A stretch of 64,000 nt of DNA. It comes from Cryphonectria parasitica EP155. Taxonomy: Eukaryota; Ascomycota; Sordariomycetes; Diaporthales; Cryphonectriaceae. The first letter of the stretch is position 1, and each line of letters starts with the position of its first letter. The notes under the pieces were generated by a model. It was given only the letters and a program-made list of their open reading frames with translations, was not told the DNA's origin and made no database searches. Below, piece by piece: positions 63,733 through 64,000 of this stretch. Where the stretch lies: the NCBI RefSeq assembly GCF_011745365.1, contig NW_024468916.1, forward strand, positions 3,145,630 to 3,209,629, given 5' to 3'. The translations under genes were made by a program, and so were the position numbers.

Positions 63733-64000
63733 TGTTATGACCCATTGTTATGACCCATCCAACATGCAGGTCACAGAACAGGTCACGAGTAACAGGGACC
63801 AGGTGTCAAGGATTCAACGTCCTGACAAAGCATCGATTATATAACCCAGGGTTAGGGTTATTAGCGGATAGATACAGTCGACGTCTATCCCGTCGATGAG
63901 GGAATCGATGGAATCAACATCGATCCTATCTATTCGGACTGAAGAACCAAGTATATGAAGGTTTACATTTCCTACTGTTAAATAGATTTCCTTTAGATAG
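63733..64000 (+). repeat. Repeat family B, copy 2 (runs off the window)
   Basis: It starts TGTTATGACCCATTG, contains a short internal duplication (TTATGACCCAT twice), then matches copy 1 at 61227 through CAACAYRCAGGTCACRG. No gene is seen up to the window end. Confidence 0.5.

Noticed and set aside
63850..63870. Telomere-like GGGTTAGGGTTA near the right edge
   Set aside because: Only about two units, inside dispersed repeat B; no array, so no evidence that the window end is a telomere.

Overview
The window comes from the nuclear genome of a filamentous ascomycete (Pezizomycotina, probably Eurotiales-like; the species cannot be named from sequence alone). Supporting signs are short GT-AG introns (48-170 bp) with CTAAC-type branch points, Zn2Cys6 and C2H2/MHR regulators, many secreted hydrolases, and repeats whose copies have decayed by C-to-T/G-to-A change in the manner of repeat-induced point mutation (RIP). 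Gene models below were built by joining open frames at splice sites that keep the reading frame and the family motifs continuous.

Region 1 (1-30.4 kb) looks like a catabolic neighbourhood. In order it holds a salicylate-hydroxylase-like FAD monooxygenase (cut by the window edge), a Dal5/TNA1-type anion transporter, an HpcH/HpaI aldolase, a RidA-like deaminase, a 2-oxoglutarate/Fe(II) oxygenase, a C2H2+MHR transcription factor, a dead GH3 glycosidase, a secreted berberine-bridge-type FAD oxidase, a stand-alone histidinol-dehydrogenase-like (HpsN-type) enzyme, a 2,3-dihydroxybenzoate-decarboxylase-like amidohydrolase, a second Dal5-type transporter, a D-2-hydroxyacid dehydrogenase and a Zn2Cys6 regulator. 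Two divergent promoters in its first part share a perfect GGAGGAGCTCCTCC palindrome. A plausible reading is import of an aromatic or heterocyclic acid, hydroxylation or decarboxylation, imine hydrolysis and aldol cleavage; the substrate is unknown.

Region 2 (30.8-42.6 kb) has a type-B carboxylesterase, a Zn2Cys6 regulator with an apparent frameshift, a secreted S10 serine carboxypeptidase and an FSH1-type serine hydrolase, separated by AT-rich repeat-bearing DNA.

Region 3 (43-56 kb) is a decay zone: an aldo-keto reductase pseudogene, a DUF3425-type regulator fragment, a 1.86-kb RIP-inactivated Fot1/pogo transposon with TA duplications, and a 5'-truncated highly reducing polyketide synthase pseudogene. 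Two intact convergent genes for secreted beta-propeller proteins sit inside it. With the LovG-like FSH1 hydrolase nearby, this may be the wreck of a polyketide cluster.

Region 4 (56-60.8 kb) has a divergent pair, a sugar transporter and a short-chain dehydrogenase, sharing a promoter that carries a tandem palindromic repeat. Region 5 (61.2-64 kb) is made of nested LTR-type repeats, including a small element with two long terminal repeats around a cysteine-rich ORF. No tRNA, rRNA or CRISPR was seen.
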